Of a stretch of 64,000 nt of DNA, positions 7,963-16,267 are shown piece after piece (positions within the stretch are counted from its first letter, which is position 1; every line of letters starts with the position of its first letter). The DNA is from Mycobacterium mantenii (GTDB lineage: Bacteria > Actinomycetota > Actinomycetes > Mycobacteriales > Mycobacteriaceae). Below the pieces are notes generated by a model, which ran no database searches, had not been told where the DNA came from, and saw only the letters and a program-made list of their open reading frames with translations. The stretch lies in NCBI RefSeq assembly GCF_010731775.1, contig NZ_AP022590.1:2046001-2110000 (forward strand), given 5' to 3'. Both the position numbers and the translations under genes were made by a program.

Positions 7963-8964
7963 ATGCTGACAAGCTTGGGCATCTTCGCGCAGTGGAAAGA
8001 CGGCGGCACCGAGCTTCGTTGGCGCTCGACAACCGCCGCCAACGACGGCACCGAGGTCACGGTGTTCAGTCGCCGCTGCGGCACTCCGGGTGCTCCCGCC
8101 CTGGTGTTGGTGCACGGATTTCCGACCAGCAGCATCGACTATTTCGCGTTGGCGGGTGAGTTGGGCGCGGAATTCGACATCTACCTGTTGGATTTTCCCG
8201 GCTACGGGCTGTCCGACAAACCACCCGAGCCGTATGTGTATTCGCTCTACGACGACGCGCGCCTGCTCGTCCACGCGATTACCCAGGTGTGGAAGCTGAC
8301 CGAATACCGCATGCTCACCCATGACCGCGGCAGCAGCGTCGGCATGATCGCGCTGGGCATGCTGGCCGCACAGGATCCGTCGGCCGTACCCCTCGATCTG
8401 ATCCTGACCAACGCCAACATCTTCCTTCCGCTGTCCAACCTCACCGCGTTTCAGACCGCGCTGCTCGACCCGGCGACCGGGCGAGCCACCGCGGCGGCGG
8501 CGACGCCCGAGATGCTGGCGGCCGGCATGGGCGCGAGCACGTTCATGCCACGACGCACGCTAGAAGATCCCGAGATCGCCGCGCTGGCCAAATGCTTCGC
8601 CCACAACGACGGCATCCGCGTGCTGCCCGACACCATTCAATATCTCCACGAGCGCGCGGCAGACGAAACCGGTTGGCTGGAGGCACTTTCCGTAAGCGAC
8701 GTCAATACGACGGTGGTGTGGGGCATTCACGACAACGTGGCGCCGCTGCGGGTTCCCAATCACGTCTGGCAGACGTATCTAAAGAACAAGCCGGGCCGCA
8801 ACCGCTACTGGGTGGTGCCCGGCGCCGATCACTACCTGCAGTGCGATGCCCCGGGGCAACTCGCCCAGATCGTGCGCCTCACCGCCGACGGCGGGGATAT
8901 TGCGTTGCAGACGTTGGGCAACCAGCCCGAGGGCGCGGTGCTGGTGGACCAGAGCGACACCTAG
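7963..8964 (+). CDS. Alpha/beta hydrolase, haloalkane dehalogenase/epoxide hydrolase-like
   Basis: About 333 residues from ATG 7963. A TTG at 7939 is possible, and neither has a convincing ribosome binding site. The oxyanion loop is VHGFPTSSID, followed by LLDFPGYGLSDKP. The nucleophile elbow is LTHDRGSSVG, with Asp in place of Ser, as in haloalkane dehalogenases and epoxide hydrolases. The acid is in WGIHDNVAP, and the catalytic His is in VPGADHYLQCDAP. The Asp nucleophile argues against a simple esterase. Halide-binding tryptophan next to the nucleophile is replaced by Arg, so a dehalogenase role is doubtful and an epoxide-hydrolase-like role is as likely. Convergent with the P450 gene across a palindrome array. 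Confidence 0.75.
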   Translation: MLTSLGIFAQWKDGGTELRWRSTTAANDGTEVTVFSRRCGTPGAPALVLVHGFPTSSIDYFALAGELGAEFDIYLLDFPGYGLSDKPPEPYVYSLYDDARLLVHAITQVWKLTEYRMLTHDRGSSVGMIALGMLAAQDPSAVPLDLILTNANIFLPLSNLTAFQTALLDPATGRATAAAATPEMLAAGMGASTFMPRRTLEDPEIAALAKCFAHNDGIRVLPDTIQYLHERAADETGWLEALSVSDVNTTVVWGIHDNVAPLRVPNHVWQTYLKNKPGRNRYWVVPGADHYLQCDAPGQLAQIVRLTADGGDIALQTLGNQPEGAVLVDQSDT

Positions 8965-8970
8965 CAGCAT

Positions 8971-9124
8971 CGAGCGTGAAACTAACTTCACGTTCGGCGC
9001 CGAGCGTGAAGCTAACTTCACACTCGACGGCTCTCCTCGCGTTCGAGTGTGCGGCCGGCCGGGCGCTCGAGCGTCACGCCAGCGTGGCTCTCACCGTCGA
9101 GTGTCACGCTGTCGTGACGCTCGA
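8971..9124. repeat. Array of five short imperfect palindromes between convergent genes
   Basis: Five hairpin units built on CGAG(C/T)GTGA...TCAC(A/G)CTCG arms. They lie at 8971-8996 and 9001-9026 (nearly identical, AACTAACTT or AGCTAACTT centres), 9043-9070, 9066-9092 and 9097-9124 (centre GCTGTC). They fill the gap between two genes that converge, where they could end transcription from both sides. Units differ in the loop but keep the CGAGYGT arms, the hallmark of a small dispersed palindromic repeat family rather than of one terminator. Confidence 0.8.
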
Positions 9125-9131
9125 GGGGGCT

Positions 9132-10334
9132 TCACCCCGTGACGACGGGCAAGCGTGCCCACCCGCGCACGCTTGCGGTGTGCGCCCGTTGGGCGTTCGC
9201 ATAGTCGACTTCCCAGTCCGGCCAACGCTTCAACACCTCTTCGAAGGCCACGCGCGCCTCCAACCGGGCCAGCGCAGAGCCCAGACAGAAATGCAGGCCC
9301 TGTCCGAAGCTGAGATGGCTTCCGCGCCGGTGGATGTCGTAGCGATCGGGATCCGTGAAATGGTTCTCGTCGCGGTTGGCCGAGGCGTTCAGCAGGAGCA
9401 TGAACGACCCTTCGGGAACCTTGCGACCGTAGTGCTCGGCATCGCGCGCCACGTAGCGAGCCTGCACCGGTGACGGCGGCTCGTACCGCAGTGTCTCCTC
9501 GATCGCGCCGGGGATCAGCGACGGGTCTGCGACGAGCTCGCGGCGTTGATCCGGGTGATCCGACAACAGCTGGCCCATGAAACCGATTAGGCGAGCGGTG
9601 GTTTCGTTGCCGGCACCGGCGATCATCGCGGTATAGGACAGTACCTCCGTCCGCGACAGGGGACGCCGCGTGCCGTCGGGTTCGTCGATCTCGGCCCGCA
9701 ACAATTCGGTCATCAGGTCATCGGAGGGATGGTTGGCCCGCCATTCGATGTACTCGGCGAACAGGGCGATGGAATTGGCGAAAACGTTCGCATCGATCGC
9801 GGCGGGGTCGCTGTCCTTGGACAATTCAATGTTGGCGACGCTGCGGTCCCGGATCTTTTCTTGGTCGGCCTCGGGAATGCCCAACAGGTAGCCGATGGTC
9901 CGCATCGGCATCATCGCGCCGAGATCGGCGATGAAATCGAAACCGCTCCCGCCGACCAGCGGGTCGAGCTCGCGGACGCAGAACCCGCGTACCAGGTCCT
10001 CTACGGCCAGCATGCGCCGGGGCGTGAAGACACGGGACAGCAGTTTGCGGTGCAGGTCGTGCAGCGGGGGATCCTCGAACAGCAGAATGCCCGGGGGAAC
10101 TTCGATGTTCGCGAACAAGATGTCGGCCGTGGTGCCGCGGCCCGAGCGGTACGTCTCCCAGTTCGGCAGTTCGCGCACCACGTCGTCGTATCGGCTCAGC
10201 GCGTAGAAATTGTACTTCTCGTTGTAGTACAGCGGCGCTTCCTCACGCATCCGCTTCCACACCGGATACGGGTTCGAGTCGATCTCGACATCGAATGGGT
10301 CGTAATACAATTCGACGGCGCTCGGGCTTGTCAT
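9132..10334 (-). CDS. Cytochrome P450
   Basis: A 400-residue soluble bacterial P450. The I-helix oxygen-activation motif is AGAGNETT near residues 238-245, the K-helix ExxR is in EETLRYE near 283, and the heme loop is FGQGLHFCLG with the axial Cys near 350. It has no membrane anchor. It needs external ferredoxin and reductase, and none lies in the window. TetR gene upstream with a 15-base gap, so regulator and enzyme are cotranscribed. Divergent are AveC-like and binding-protein genes. The substrate is unknown. The neighbourhood (LLM oxidoreductases, DapB-fold dehydrogenases) suggests oxidation of a hydrophobic carbon source or polyketide-like compound. Confidence 0.93.
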   Translation of the reverse strand: MTSPSAVELYYDPFDVEIDSNPYPVWKRMREEAPLYYNEKYNFYALSRYDDVVRELPNWETYRSGRGTTADILFANIEVPPGILLFEDPPLHDLHRKLLSRVFTPRRMLAVEDLVRGFCVRELDPLVGGSGFDFIADLGAMMPMRTIGYLLGIPEADQEKIRDRSVANIELSKDSDPAAIDANVFANSIALFAEYIEWRANHPSDDLMTELLRAEIDEPDGTRRPLSRTEVLSYTAMIAGAGNETTARLIGFMGQLLSDHPDQRRELVADPSLIPGAIEETLRYEPPSPVQARYVARDAEHYGRKVPEGSFMLLLNASANRDENHFTDPDRYDIHRRGSHLSFGQGLHFCLGSALARLEARVAFEEVLKRWPDWEVDYANAQRAHTASVRGWARLPVVTG

Positions 10335-10349
10335 TGGCTTATCCCTAAC

Positions 10350-11000
10350 TCAGTCGTTGCGATGCAAGAAGCCGTGCAGGAGCGCTTGAACGAGTTCCTC
10401 AACGATTACCTCCCGCGGCGGTTGTCTGTTCCCGAAGTAGGTTGAACGCAGAGCGGCCATCCCGGCGATCATCGACACCGTCGAATGCGCCGGCAGGTCG
10501 GGATGGTCCGACCGCAACCCCCGTAACTGCATGCCTTCGACACTGATCTGGCCGAGCACCGTGATGGCCCGCCGAATCTCGGCAATGCCGGCGTCGGCTT
10601 GTTCCTCGTCGCTGAGAGTCTCGGCCGCCATCAAGGTCAGCAGCAGACCCTTGTGTTCGACGAACACGTCGTAAAGCTGCGATACGAAATGCCGTGTCAG
10701 CTCCTGCTCGTCGGTCTCCTCGGGCACGACGGACTGCCAGGTCTGACCGAATTCGTCGACGAAACTCACGAAAGGCACGACAAGCGCTTCGCGGAACAGC
10801 GCCGCCTTCGAACCGAAGTTGCGAAACAGCAGGTGTTCGGTGACCCCGGCGGCCTGGGCGATTTCGCGGGTCGTCGTGCTGCGATAGTCCTGACCGGCGA
10901 ACAGCGCCCGGGCGGCGTCGAGCAGGAGCCTGCGCGGCTCTCCACGGGGCCGACGCGCGACCGTAGCCGGGATCGGCTGCTTAGTTGCTCGCTGGGGCAC
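10350..11000 (-). CDS. TetR/AcrR family transcriptional regulator
   Basis: A 216-residue repressor starting at GTG 11000. The N-terminal DNA-binding domain reads LLLDAARALFAGQDYRSTT-TREIAQAAGVTEHLLFRNFGSKAALF. The rest is the all-helical ligand pocket. It is cotranscribed with the P450 and faces the AveC operon. A palindrome GGATAGTATCC 36 bases upstream, plus a second GATAGTA element, make autoregulation and control of the divergent operon likely. A similar element precedes the DapB-like gene at 16421, so the regulon may include that gene. Inducer unknown. Confidence 0.9.
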   Translation of the reverse strand: MPQRATKQPIPATVARRPRGEPRRLLLDAARALFAGQDYRSTTTREIAQAAGVTEHLLFRNFGSKAALFREALVVPFVSFVDEFGQTWQSVVPEETDEQELTRHFVSQLYDVFVEHKGLLLTLMAAETLSDEEQADAGIAEIRRAITVLGQISVEGMQLRGLRSDHPDLPAHSTVSMIAGMAALRSTYFGNRQPPREVIVEELVQALLHGFLHRND

Positions 11001-11035
11001 CGGTGTCCACTCCCGTCGAAACGGCCCGTTTTTGG

Positions 11036-11081
11036 GGATAGTATCCGCTATCTACCTAAGATAGTATCCACTACCTTAAAG
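11036..11081. promoter_or_regulatory. Operator region of the divergent P450 / AveC promoters
   Basis: Perfect palindrome GGATA-G-TATCC at 11036-11046, then ACCTAAGAT at 11054-11062 and GATAGTATCC-ACT-CTTAAA at 11060-11081. GATAGTATCC occurs twice, 23 bases apart. The element sits between the TetR/P450 unit (start 11000) and the divergent operon (start 11104). The same ACCTAAGAT and GATAGTA-ACT-CTTAAA pieces recur at 16268-16309. Confidence 0.6.
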
Positions 11082-11103
11082 CTTTGTCGGAAGGGGTGCG
11101 ACC

Positions 11104-11220
11104 GTGGGCGCTGCCATCATGCTCGGCACGCTGTTCGGGCTGATCGTTCTTATTTTCGGGCTGGTGCTGCGCTTCGATCCCGAGGCTCGGCGCGCGCCGA
11201 GCGACGAGGGCCGCCAGTGA
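11104..11220 (+). CDS. 38-residue single-pass membrane protein
   Basis: Short frame starting at GTG 11104 with GGAAGGGG about 8 bases upstream, ending TGA 11218-11220. Residues 3-22 form one hydrophobic helix (AAIMLGTLFGLIVLIFGLVL), followed by an Arg/Glu/Asp-rich tail (RFDPEARRAPSDEGRQ) that should face the cytoplasm. Its TGA overlaps the GTG of the AveC-like gene (GTGA), which is good evidence that it is translated and coupled. It is first in the operon and probably a small partner or stabiliser of the AveC-like membrane protein. I know no named family for it. Confidence 0.7.
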   Translation: MGAAIMLGTLFGLIVLIFGLVLRFDPEARRAPSDEGRQ

Positions 11221-12002
11221 AAACCGAGATGACGCCGGTGATGGCCGGGGCTCAGTACTTTTCCTACGTCGCGAGCATCGCGTTCTTGATCATCGGAATC
11301 TATCTGAGCTATCGTCGCCGCCGCATCCACCCGCTGTTGCTCCTTGGCATCTCGGCGATCTCGTTCTCCTGGATCGAGTCACCCTACGACTGGGCGATGT
11401 ACGCACAGTTCCCGCCCGGGTTGCCCCGCATGCCGTCCTGGTGGCCGTTGAACGTGACGTGGGGCGGGTTGCCTCTCGCGGTCCCGATCGGCTACGTCTC
11501 CTACTTCATCATCCCCGCAGTCACCGGGGCCGCCCTCGGGCGTTGGCTGAGCGCAAAGTTCAACTGGCGCAGGCCGATTACCCTCCTCGTGGTCGGCCTC
11601 GTCGTCGGTTTCTGCTGGGCATTGTTTTTCAACGGCTACACCGGAGCCCAGCTTGGCAACTTCTACTACGGCTACGTGATTCCCGGCCTCGCGATCTTCG
11701 AGGGCACCAAGCACCAATACCCGTTGTACGACTCGCTGGCCATGGGCATCCAGATGATGCTCTTCACCTATCTGCTAGGGCGCACCGATGAGCAAGGACG
11801 AAACGTCATCGACATGTGGGCCGACAAGAGATCGAAGAGCCGCGGGCAGTCTGCGGTGCTATCCGTCCTGGCCGCCATCGTCGTCGGACACCTGGTATAC
11901 GGCGCGGTCTTTGCGCCCCACCTCATCACCAAGCTGGGCGGCTATGTCACCGCGGGCCCGACCGAGCAGCTGTACCCCGGCGTACCGAACCAACCCAAGT
12001 AA
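11217..12002 (+). CDS. AveC-family (spirocyclase-like) integral membrane protein
   Basis: 261 residues with about six to seven hydrophobic segments. Recognisable signature pieces of the AveC-like family are ISFSWIESPYDWAMYAQFPPG, WWPLNVTWGGLPLAVPIGYV and GNFYYGYVIPGLAIFEGTKHQY. In Streptomyces, AveC acts in avermectin spiroketal formation and dehydration. Mycobacterial relatives occur next to P450s and their reaction is unknown. The frame is open far upstream, antisense to the TetR gene. GTG 11217, overlapping the stop of the 38-residue gene, is the proper start. Followed after 12 bases by the leaderless binding protein gene, so a three-gene operon. Function here is inference. Confidence 0.78.
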   Translation: MKTEMTPVMAGAQYFSYVASIAFLIIGIYLSYRRRRIHPLLLLGISAISFSWIESPYDWAMYAQFPPGLPRMPSWWPLNVTWGGLPLAVPIGYVSYFIIPAVTGAALGRWLSAKFNWRRPITLLVVGLVVGFCWALFFNGYTGAQLGNFYYGYVIPGLAIFEGTKHQYPLYDSLAMGIQMMLFTYLLGRTDEQGRNVIDMWADKRSKSRGQSAVLSVLAAIVVGHLVYGAVFAPHLITKLGGYVTAGPTEQLYPGVPNQPK

Positions 12003-12014
12003 GCGGGAGGCCCA

Positions 12015-13127
12015 GTGGGTTACGAGAGCACCGCCCAGCCGATCAAGATCGGCTATCTGATGGACTTCCTCCTGCCCGAGGGCTTCCCGCAAACGTACTT
12101 CCAGGACCTGACGCAGCCGTTCGATCTGGTCTTCAAGAAGGGCGTCGAGCAAGGGTTGATCGACCGACCGATCGAGATCATCTACCGCGAAGTGGAGGGT
12201 CTGCCCAAGGGATCGGTCAAGGCGGTCATCGACGCCTACGGCGAGCTGTGCGACGAGGGCTGCCTGGCCGTTTTCGGCCCGAACATCGGCGACAACGCGA
12301 TCCCGACCCGGGAAGCCATCGAGGAACGGTTCAAGGTCCCCTGCATCAGCGTGACCGGCTCCGACGCCGCGCTCGGCGAGTGGTTCTTTGCGTTTCCGAT
12401 GGGCTCGCACACCGACGAGCCGATCTTCTGGTCCGACCTGCTGGCCAAGGGCGGTCATACCGAGGTGGGGGTCCTCGTCGAGCAATCGCTGGTCGGCGAG
12501 GCCTATCTGAAGAGCTTCCGGGATGCATGCCGGCGCAAGGGAATTCGGATCGTCGTCGAGTCATCGATCGCCCAGACCGCCGGGGACGTGACGACCGCGG
12601 TCCGGGCACTGCACGACGCGAAGGCGCAGGCGATCGTGCATTGCGGATTCGGCTTCGGGATCGTGTTCGTCAACCCGGCGCTACAGGCGCTGGGATGGGA
12701 TCCGCCCCGCTTCTGCGGTACCGCCTTTCAGAACGCCTGGCTCAACCCGATCATGTGGAACGCCTTCATGGGCTGGACCGGGATCGACCAGTACGACGAG
12801 GGCAACACGGTCGGGCAGAACTTCCTCGACGAGTACCACGCGGCCTACGGCCGGCGGCCGGAATGGTGTGTGCCGGTGGTGAATCGAGATGTCGCGCACA
12901 CACTGCTGCGGGCGCTCGCCGACGCCCACCCGTTGAGTCCGCGCGGGGTGAAGGAGGCGCTCGAACGCGTCAAGATGATGCCAGCCGCGTCCGGCGCCCC
13001 GGGAACACGGGTGTCGTTCGGTAACTGGTCTCGCCGCGCCTGGGTGGGCGCGGGTTACCTGGTGGCCCGGCGACTCGACGCCGACGGCGTCAACTCACAC
13101 CTCGTCGATCGGTTCGGCGAGGAGTAG
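12015..13127 (+). CDS. LivK-type periplasmic-binding-fold protein without signal peptide
   Basis: 370 residues of type I periplasmic binding fold (branched-chain amino acid/amide receptor family). Residues 10-120 form the first lobe with LAVFGPNIGDNAIPT and PCISVTGSDAALGEWFFAFPMG. GVLVEQSLVGEAYLKSFRDAC lies near 155. The second lobe contains ALHDAKAQAIVHCGFGFG and YHAAYGRRPEWCVPVVNRDVAH. Translation starts at GTG 12015 after a GGGAGG site. The N-terminus (MGYESTAQPIKIGYLMDF) goes straight into the first strand, so there is no signal peptide or lipobox, and no permease or ATPase gene nearby. It probably acts in the cytoplasm as a ligand-binding or enzyme-like protein of the AveC/P450 pathway, not as transporter component. 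Confidence 0.78.
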   Translation: MGYESTAQPIKIGYLMDFLLPEGFPQTYFQDLTQPFDLVFKKGVEQGLIDRPIEIIYREVEGLPKGSVKAVIDAYGELCDEGCLAVFGPNIGDNAIPTREAIEERFKVPCISVTGSDAALGEWFFAFPMGSHTDEPIFWSDLLAKGGHTEVGVLVEQSLVGEAYLKSFRDACRRKGIRIVVESSIAQTAGDVTTAVRALHDAKAQAIVHCGFGFGIVFVNPALQALGWDPPRFCGTAFQNAWLNPIMWNAFMGWTGIDQYDEGNTVGQNFLDEYHAAYGRRPEWCVPVVNRDVAHTLLRALADAHPLSPRGVKEALERVKMMPAASGAPGTRVSFGNWSRRAWVGAGYLVARRLDADGVNSHLVDRFGEE

Positions 13128-13130
13128 CCC

Positions 13131-14105
13131 TCAGCCGAGCGCCTCGGGCAGCACCACCTCGCCCACGCGCCGAAGATACGGCCACGCGATGTCCGGCGGC
13201 AGCCCACCGCACAGCGGCGACAGGTTGAGCACCTGGCCGGCCTTCACCCGCGAAATCGCCTCGGACACAGAGATAATCACGTGCGACGTACCCGTCTCGC
13301 GCAGCTCGTCAACGGTGTTCACGTGCGAGAAGCCGGCCGTCGTCTCGTCACCGGGATTCCAGGCGGCGTAGGTTTTCACGTCGTGCAGCAGATGCTCGCC
13401 GATCTCCTTCCACGCCTGATCCACGTCGTCGGCGACGAACACGACCGAGGGCGTGTTGCGGTCGGGGAACATCGTCGGCCCCGGCTGATGGCCGTGCTCG
13501 CGGCAGGCCTCTTCGTAGGCCTCCTGCATGCCCGGCGCGTTGGCGTTGCCCAGCATGCCCAGGCCGTACCGGCCGGCCCGGCGGGCCGCGGCGACCGTTC
13601 CCCCGCCCCACATCAGTCCCGGCCCGCCCGGGGTCAGCGGGCGGGGTGTCACGGTGATGCGCCGTCCGTCTTCGACGACGGTTTCGCCGGCCAGCAGCCG
13701 CCGCAACAGCGCGAGCTTCTCGTCGCAGACGCGGCCGCGCTTCTTGATCGGGACGCCGAAGTGCTCGAACTCCTCGGGCCGGTAGCCCAGGGCCAGGATG
13801 TACGACGCCCGCCCGTTGCTGATGATGTCCAGGACCGCCATGTCTTCGGCGAGCCGGACGGTCTCGTAGAACGGAAGGATCAGGATCAGGCTGAGCGCCA
13901 GCCGTTGCGTTCGCGCGGCCACCGCTGAGGCCAGCAAAAACGGTGACGGCAGGTAGCCGTCCTCGGACCCGTGGTGCTCGCACAACACGGCGGCCAGACC
14001 GCCGTGTTCTTCGGCCCAGGAGCACATGTCGGGTGCCGCGGCGTACAGATCGGTTGGGGGCGCGGCCCATTCGGGATCGCGCATGTCGAAGCGCAGTGTG
14101 TACAC
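13131..14105 (-). CDS. LLM class F420-dependent oxidoreductase (paralogue 1)
   Basis: 324 residues from GTG 14105, which has GAGGAG a few bases upstream. Luciferase-like barrel with VLCEHHGSEDGYLPSP, LALSLILILPFYETVRLAEDMAV and the NGRASYILALGYRPEEFEHFGV segment typical of F420/FMN monooxygenase-like enzymes. It is paralogous to the LLM gene 1.1 kb upstream: both begin (M)xTLRFDMRxPExAAPxxDLYAAA and end with LCGGLPPDIAWPYLRR-like tails. It is the third gene of a reverse-strand operon LLM2 - DapB-like - LLM1. The binding protein gene converges on it with a 3-base gap. Substrate unknown. Confidence 0.87.
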   Translation of the reverse strand: MYTLRFDMRDPEWAAPPTDLYAAAPDMCSWAEEHGGLAAVLCEHHGSEDGYLPSPFLLASAVAARTQRLALSLILILPFYETVRLAEDMAVLDIISNGRASYILALGYRPEEFEHFGVPIKKRGRVCDEKLALLRRLLAGETVVEDGRRITVTPRPLTPGGPGLMWGGGTVAAARRAGRYGLGMLGNANAPGMQEAYEEACREHGHQPGPTMFPDRNTPSVVFVADDVDQAWKEIGEHLLHDVKTYAAWNPGDETTAGFSHVNTVDELRETGTSHVIISVSEAISRVKAGQVLNLSPLCGGLPPDIAWPYLRRVGEVVLPEALG

Positions 14106-14150
14106 GGCAAACTCCTCGCTGGCCCAATCTTTGCGACGTACGTTACACGT

Positions 14151-15212
14151 TCAGTCGAAGGCGTAAAGCGGCAGCGTGGTCGGGATGTCCAGCGAGCTGA
14201 GCAGGCCCGGAGACGCGTCGACGACGTACGGGATCGCGTTGACGACGCGCATGGCCGTGGACGCCATCGCTGCCCGCCCGGCCCCATGACCCTCGCTCTC
14301 ACCCAGTGTCAGCTCGCAGTGGATGTCGGGATCTCCTTCGATGTCGACCCGATAGGTGGCGTCACACTCCGAAGTCGGCCAGTCGGGGGCGACATCGCGC
14401 GCCATCCGAATGATGTGCTCGATCACGATGGCCTCACGGCCGTTGACCACCCCCGCGGCGCGGGTGCGCACCGCACCGCAGGTGCCGGCCTTGACGGTCC
14501 CGAAGGCGACCTCGATGTCGCGGTCGGTCAGCTCGCGGTCGAGCGAACCCCGGATCTCTTCCACCTCGACGCCGAGACCGACGGCCATAAGGTAAATCGG
14601 TGCTTTCCATGCCATTTCGATGAATCCCGGCGTCTTCAGCATCGGCTCGAAATCCAGTGGCCGGCCAAAGCCCATCCCGTCCATCATCACGTCGGCCACC
14701 GGGTAGTGATCATTGAGCGCGACCTCGCTGGCCGTGATCCGGCGGATGCTCTTGGACTGCGTCGTCATCAACAACGCGAGCTGATCGGACGCGAAGCCGG
14801 GAAAGATGCCCGACACGTAGAGCGACGCCTGGCCGCTTTTGGCCGCCGCGTCCAGCTCGTCGCGCCAGTTAGGCGCGAAATACGACGGCGGGTACACCAG
14901 GCTGGTCGACGACGTCGACACCACGTTGATACCCGCCGCAAGCAGGCGCACGTAATCGGGCACGGCCGCGCCGTCGCGGTCGGGTCCGCTGGCCGCGTAC
15001 ACCACGCAGTCCGGCTTGAGAGCCACCAGCGCATCGGCATCGTTGGTAGCCGTGATGCCCAGCGGCTCGCCGCCGACCAGCTCGCCGGCGTCCTTGCCGA
15101 CCTTGTCGGGTGAATGCACCCACACACCAACAAGTTCCAGATCCGGCCGACGCCGAATGGCATCGATCGCGTTCGAGCCGACTCCCCCGGTCGACCACAC
15201 GACAACACGCAT
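14151..15212 (-). CDS. DapB-fold NAD(P)-dependent dehydrogenase (paralogue 1)
   Basis: 353 residues from ATG 15212 with GAGGAG upstream. The open frame extends 20 codons further into the preceding gene region but lacks support there. N-terminal Rossmann part: VVVWSTGGVGSNAIDAIRRRP (GxGxxG-like), then LVGVWVHSPDKVGKDAGELVG, CVVYAASGPDRDG and INVVSTSSTSLVYP. The fold is that of dihydrodipicolinate reductase/2,4-diaminopentanoate dehydrogenase. It is a close paralogue of the gene at 16421 (same motifs throughout, ending in PYVVxAxPGLLSSxDxPxTxP). Sits 11 bases after LLM2 and 45 before LLM1. Presumably an oxidation of an alcohol, amine or acyl intermediate in the pathway served by the LLM enzymes. 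Confidence 0.8.
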   Translation of the reverse strand: MRVVVWSTGGVGSNAIDAIRRRPDLELVGVWVHSPDKVGKDAGELVGGEPLGITATNDADALVALKPDCVVYAASGPDRDGAAVPDYVRLLAAGINVVSTSSTSLVYPPSYFAPNWRDELDAAAKSGQASLYVSGIFPGFASDQLALLMTTQSKSIRRITASEVALNDHYPVADVMMDGMGFGRPLDFEPMLKTPGFIEMAWKAPIYLMAVGLGVEVEEIRGSLDRELTDRDIEVAFGTVKAGTCGAVRTRAAGVVNGREAIVIEHIIRMARDVAPDWPTSECDATYRVDIEGDPDIHCELTLGESEGHGAGRAAMASTAMRVVNAIPYVVDASPGLLSSLDIPTTLPLYAFD

Positions 15213-15223
15213 GGGCGCTCTCC

Positions 15224-16195
15224 TCACTGGTCGTCTGCAAACGCGGCCGCGGCACGCTCGAGATAAGGCCACGCCACCTCCGGTGCGATGCCGCCGCAGA
15301 GCGGGTGCAGCGGCAGCAGTTGCCCGCCGCGCACGTAGTCGATCGCCTCGCCGGGCGTAAAGATGCGGTAGGGGCCGCCGCCCTCGCGAAGCGCCGGCAC
15401 GCTGTCGGCACGGGTGATGCTGGCTACCGAATCGTCGTGCGGCCGGTAGGACGCAGCCATCTTCGCGTCGTGCAGCAGGTGCGGCCCCAGCTCATCCCAC
15501 GCCTCATCGAGGTTGTCGGCGACGAAAACCGCTGTGGGTGCGCCTAATTGAGGAAGCTGGATTATCCCGGGTTCGTGCCCGTGCGCACGGCACTGGTCCT
15601 CGTAGTACTCCTTCAGACCGGGCGAGGCGGTCTGGGAGATGAAGCCCAATCCGTGGCGGCCGGCTCGCCGCGCCGCCGCCTTGCTGCCGCCCGCAATGAG
15701 GACCATCGGCCCGTTGGGCGAGCCGCACCGCGGGCTGACGCGGACCGTGCGCCCCCGATATTCGACGGGCTCACCCCGCACCAGCGGACCGAGCACGGCC
15801 AGCATCTCGTCAGCGGCCCGACCACGCGTGGTCATGTCGATGCCGAAGTGCTCGTATTCCTCACGTCGATGTCCCACACCGAACGCGCAGGACACCCGGC
15901 CGTTGCTGATCAGGTCCAGCACGCTGATCTCCTCGGCGAGCCGGACGGGATCCCACAACGGAATCGGCACCGCGGCCAGCAGGATCGTCAGCGTGCGCGT
16001 CCTGGCGGCTATCGCCGACGCCAGGATCAACGGTGCAGGCAGATGACCGTCCGCGGCACCGTGGTGCTCGGAGAGCACCGCCAGCACGGCGCCCCGCGTT
16101 TCTGACCAGGCGCACATGTCGATGGCCGCGGCGTACAGATCGGGGGCCGGCGCAGCGCACTCGGGAGCGCGCATGTCGAACCTAAGCGTGAACAT
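15224..16195 (-). CDS. LLM class F420-dependent oxidoreductase (paralogue 2)
   Basis: 323 residues from ATG 16195. Same family and layout as paralogue 1: VLSEHHGAADGHLPAP, LTILLAAVPIPLWDPVRLAEEIS, NGRVSCAFGVGHRREEYEHFGI, LIAGGSKAAARRAGRHGLGF, and a C-terminal LCGGIAPEVAWPYLERA. First gene of the operon LLM2 - DapB-like - LLM1. Its promoter lies in the 225-base divergent region shared with the second DapB-like gene, which carries an operator-like motif and a dispersed repeat. The duplication LLM + DapB-like fold twice in 4.4 kb suggests two parallel substrate specificities. Confidence 0.86.
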   Translation of the reverse strand: MFTLRFDMRAPECAAPAPDLYAAAIDMCAWSETRGAVLAVLSEHHGAADGHLPAPLILASAIAARTRTLTILLAAVPIPLWDPVRLAEEISVLDLISNGRVSCAFGVGHRREEYEHFGIDMTTRGRAADEMLAVLGPLVRGEPVEYRGRTVRVSPRCGSPNGPMVLIAGGSKAAARRAGRHGLGFISQTASPGLKEYYEDQCRAHGHEPGIIQLPQLGAPTAVFVADNLDEAWDELGPHLLHDAKMAASYRPHDDSVASITRADSVPALREGGGPYRIFTPGEAIDYVRGGQLLPLHPLCGGIAPEVAWPYLERAAAAFADDQ

Positions 16196-16215
16196 CAGCG
16201 CGGGCCGCCGTGAAA

Positions 16216-16235
16216 TGTCGCTCGGAGGCGGGCAA
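16216..16235. repeat. Copy A of a 20-base dispersed repeat
   Basis: TGTCGCTCGGAGGCGGGCAA, 20 of 20 bases identical to 25854-25873, nearly 10 kb away. Here it lies just upstream of the LLM2 start, in non-coding DNA. See the inverted pair at 25791-25873. Confidence 0.75.
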
Positions 16236-16267
16236 AACTTCGGTCTACCCTCACACCCCGCAGATTA

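Noticed and set aside
8971..9124. CRISPR array
   Set aside because: Units are palindromes without unique spacers of constant length, and no cas gene is nearby.
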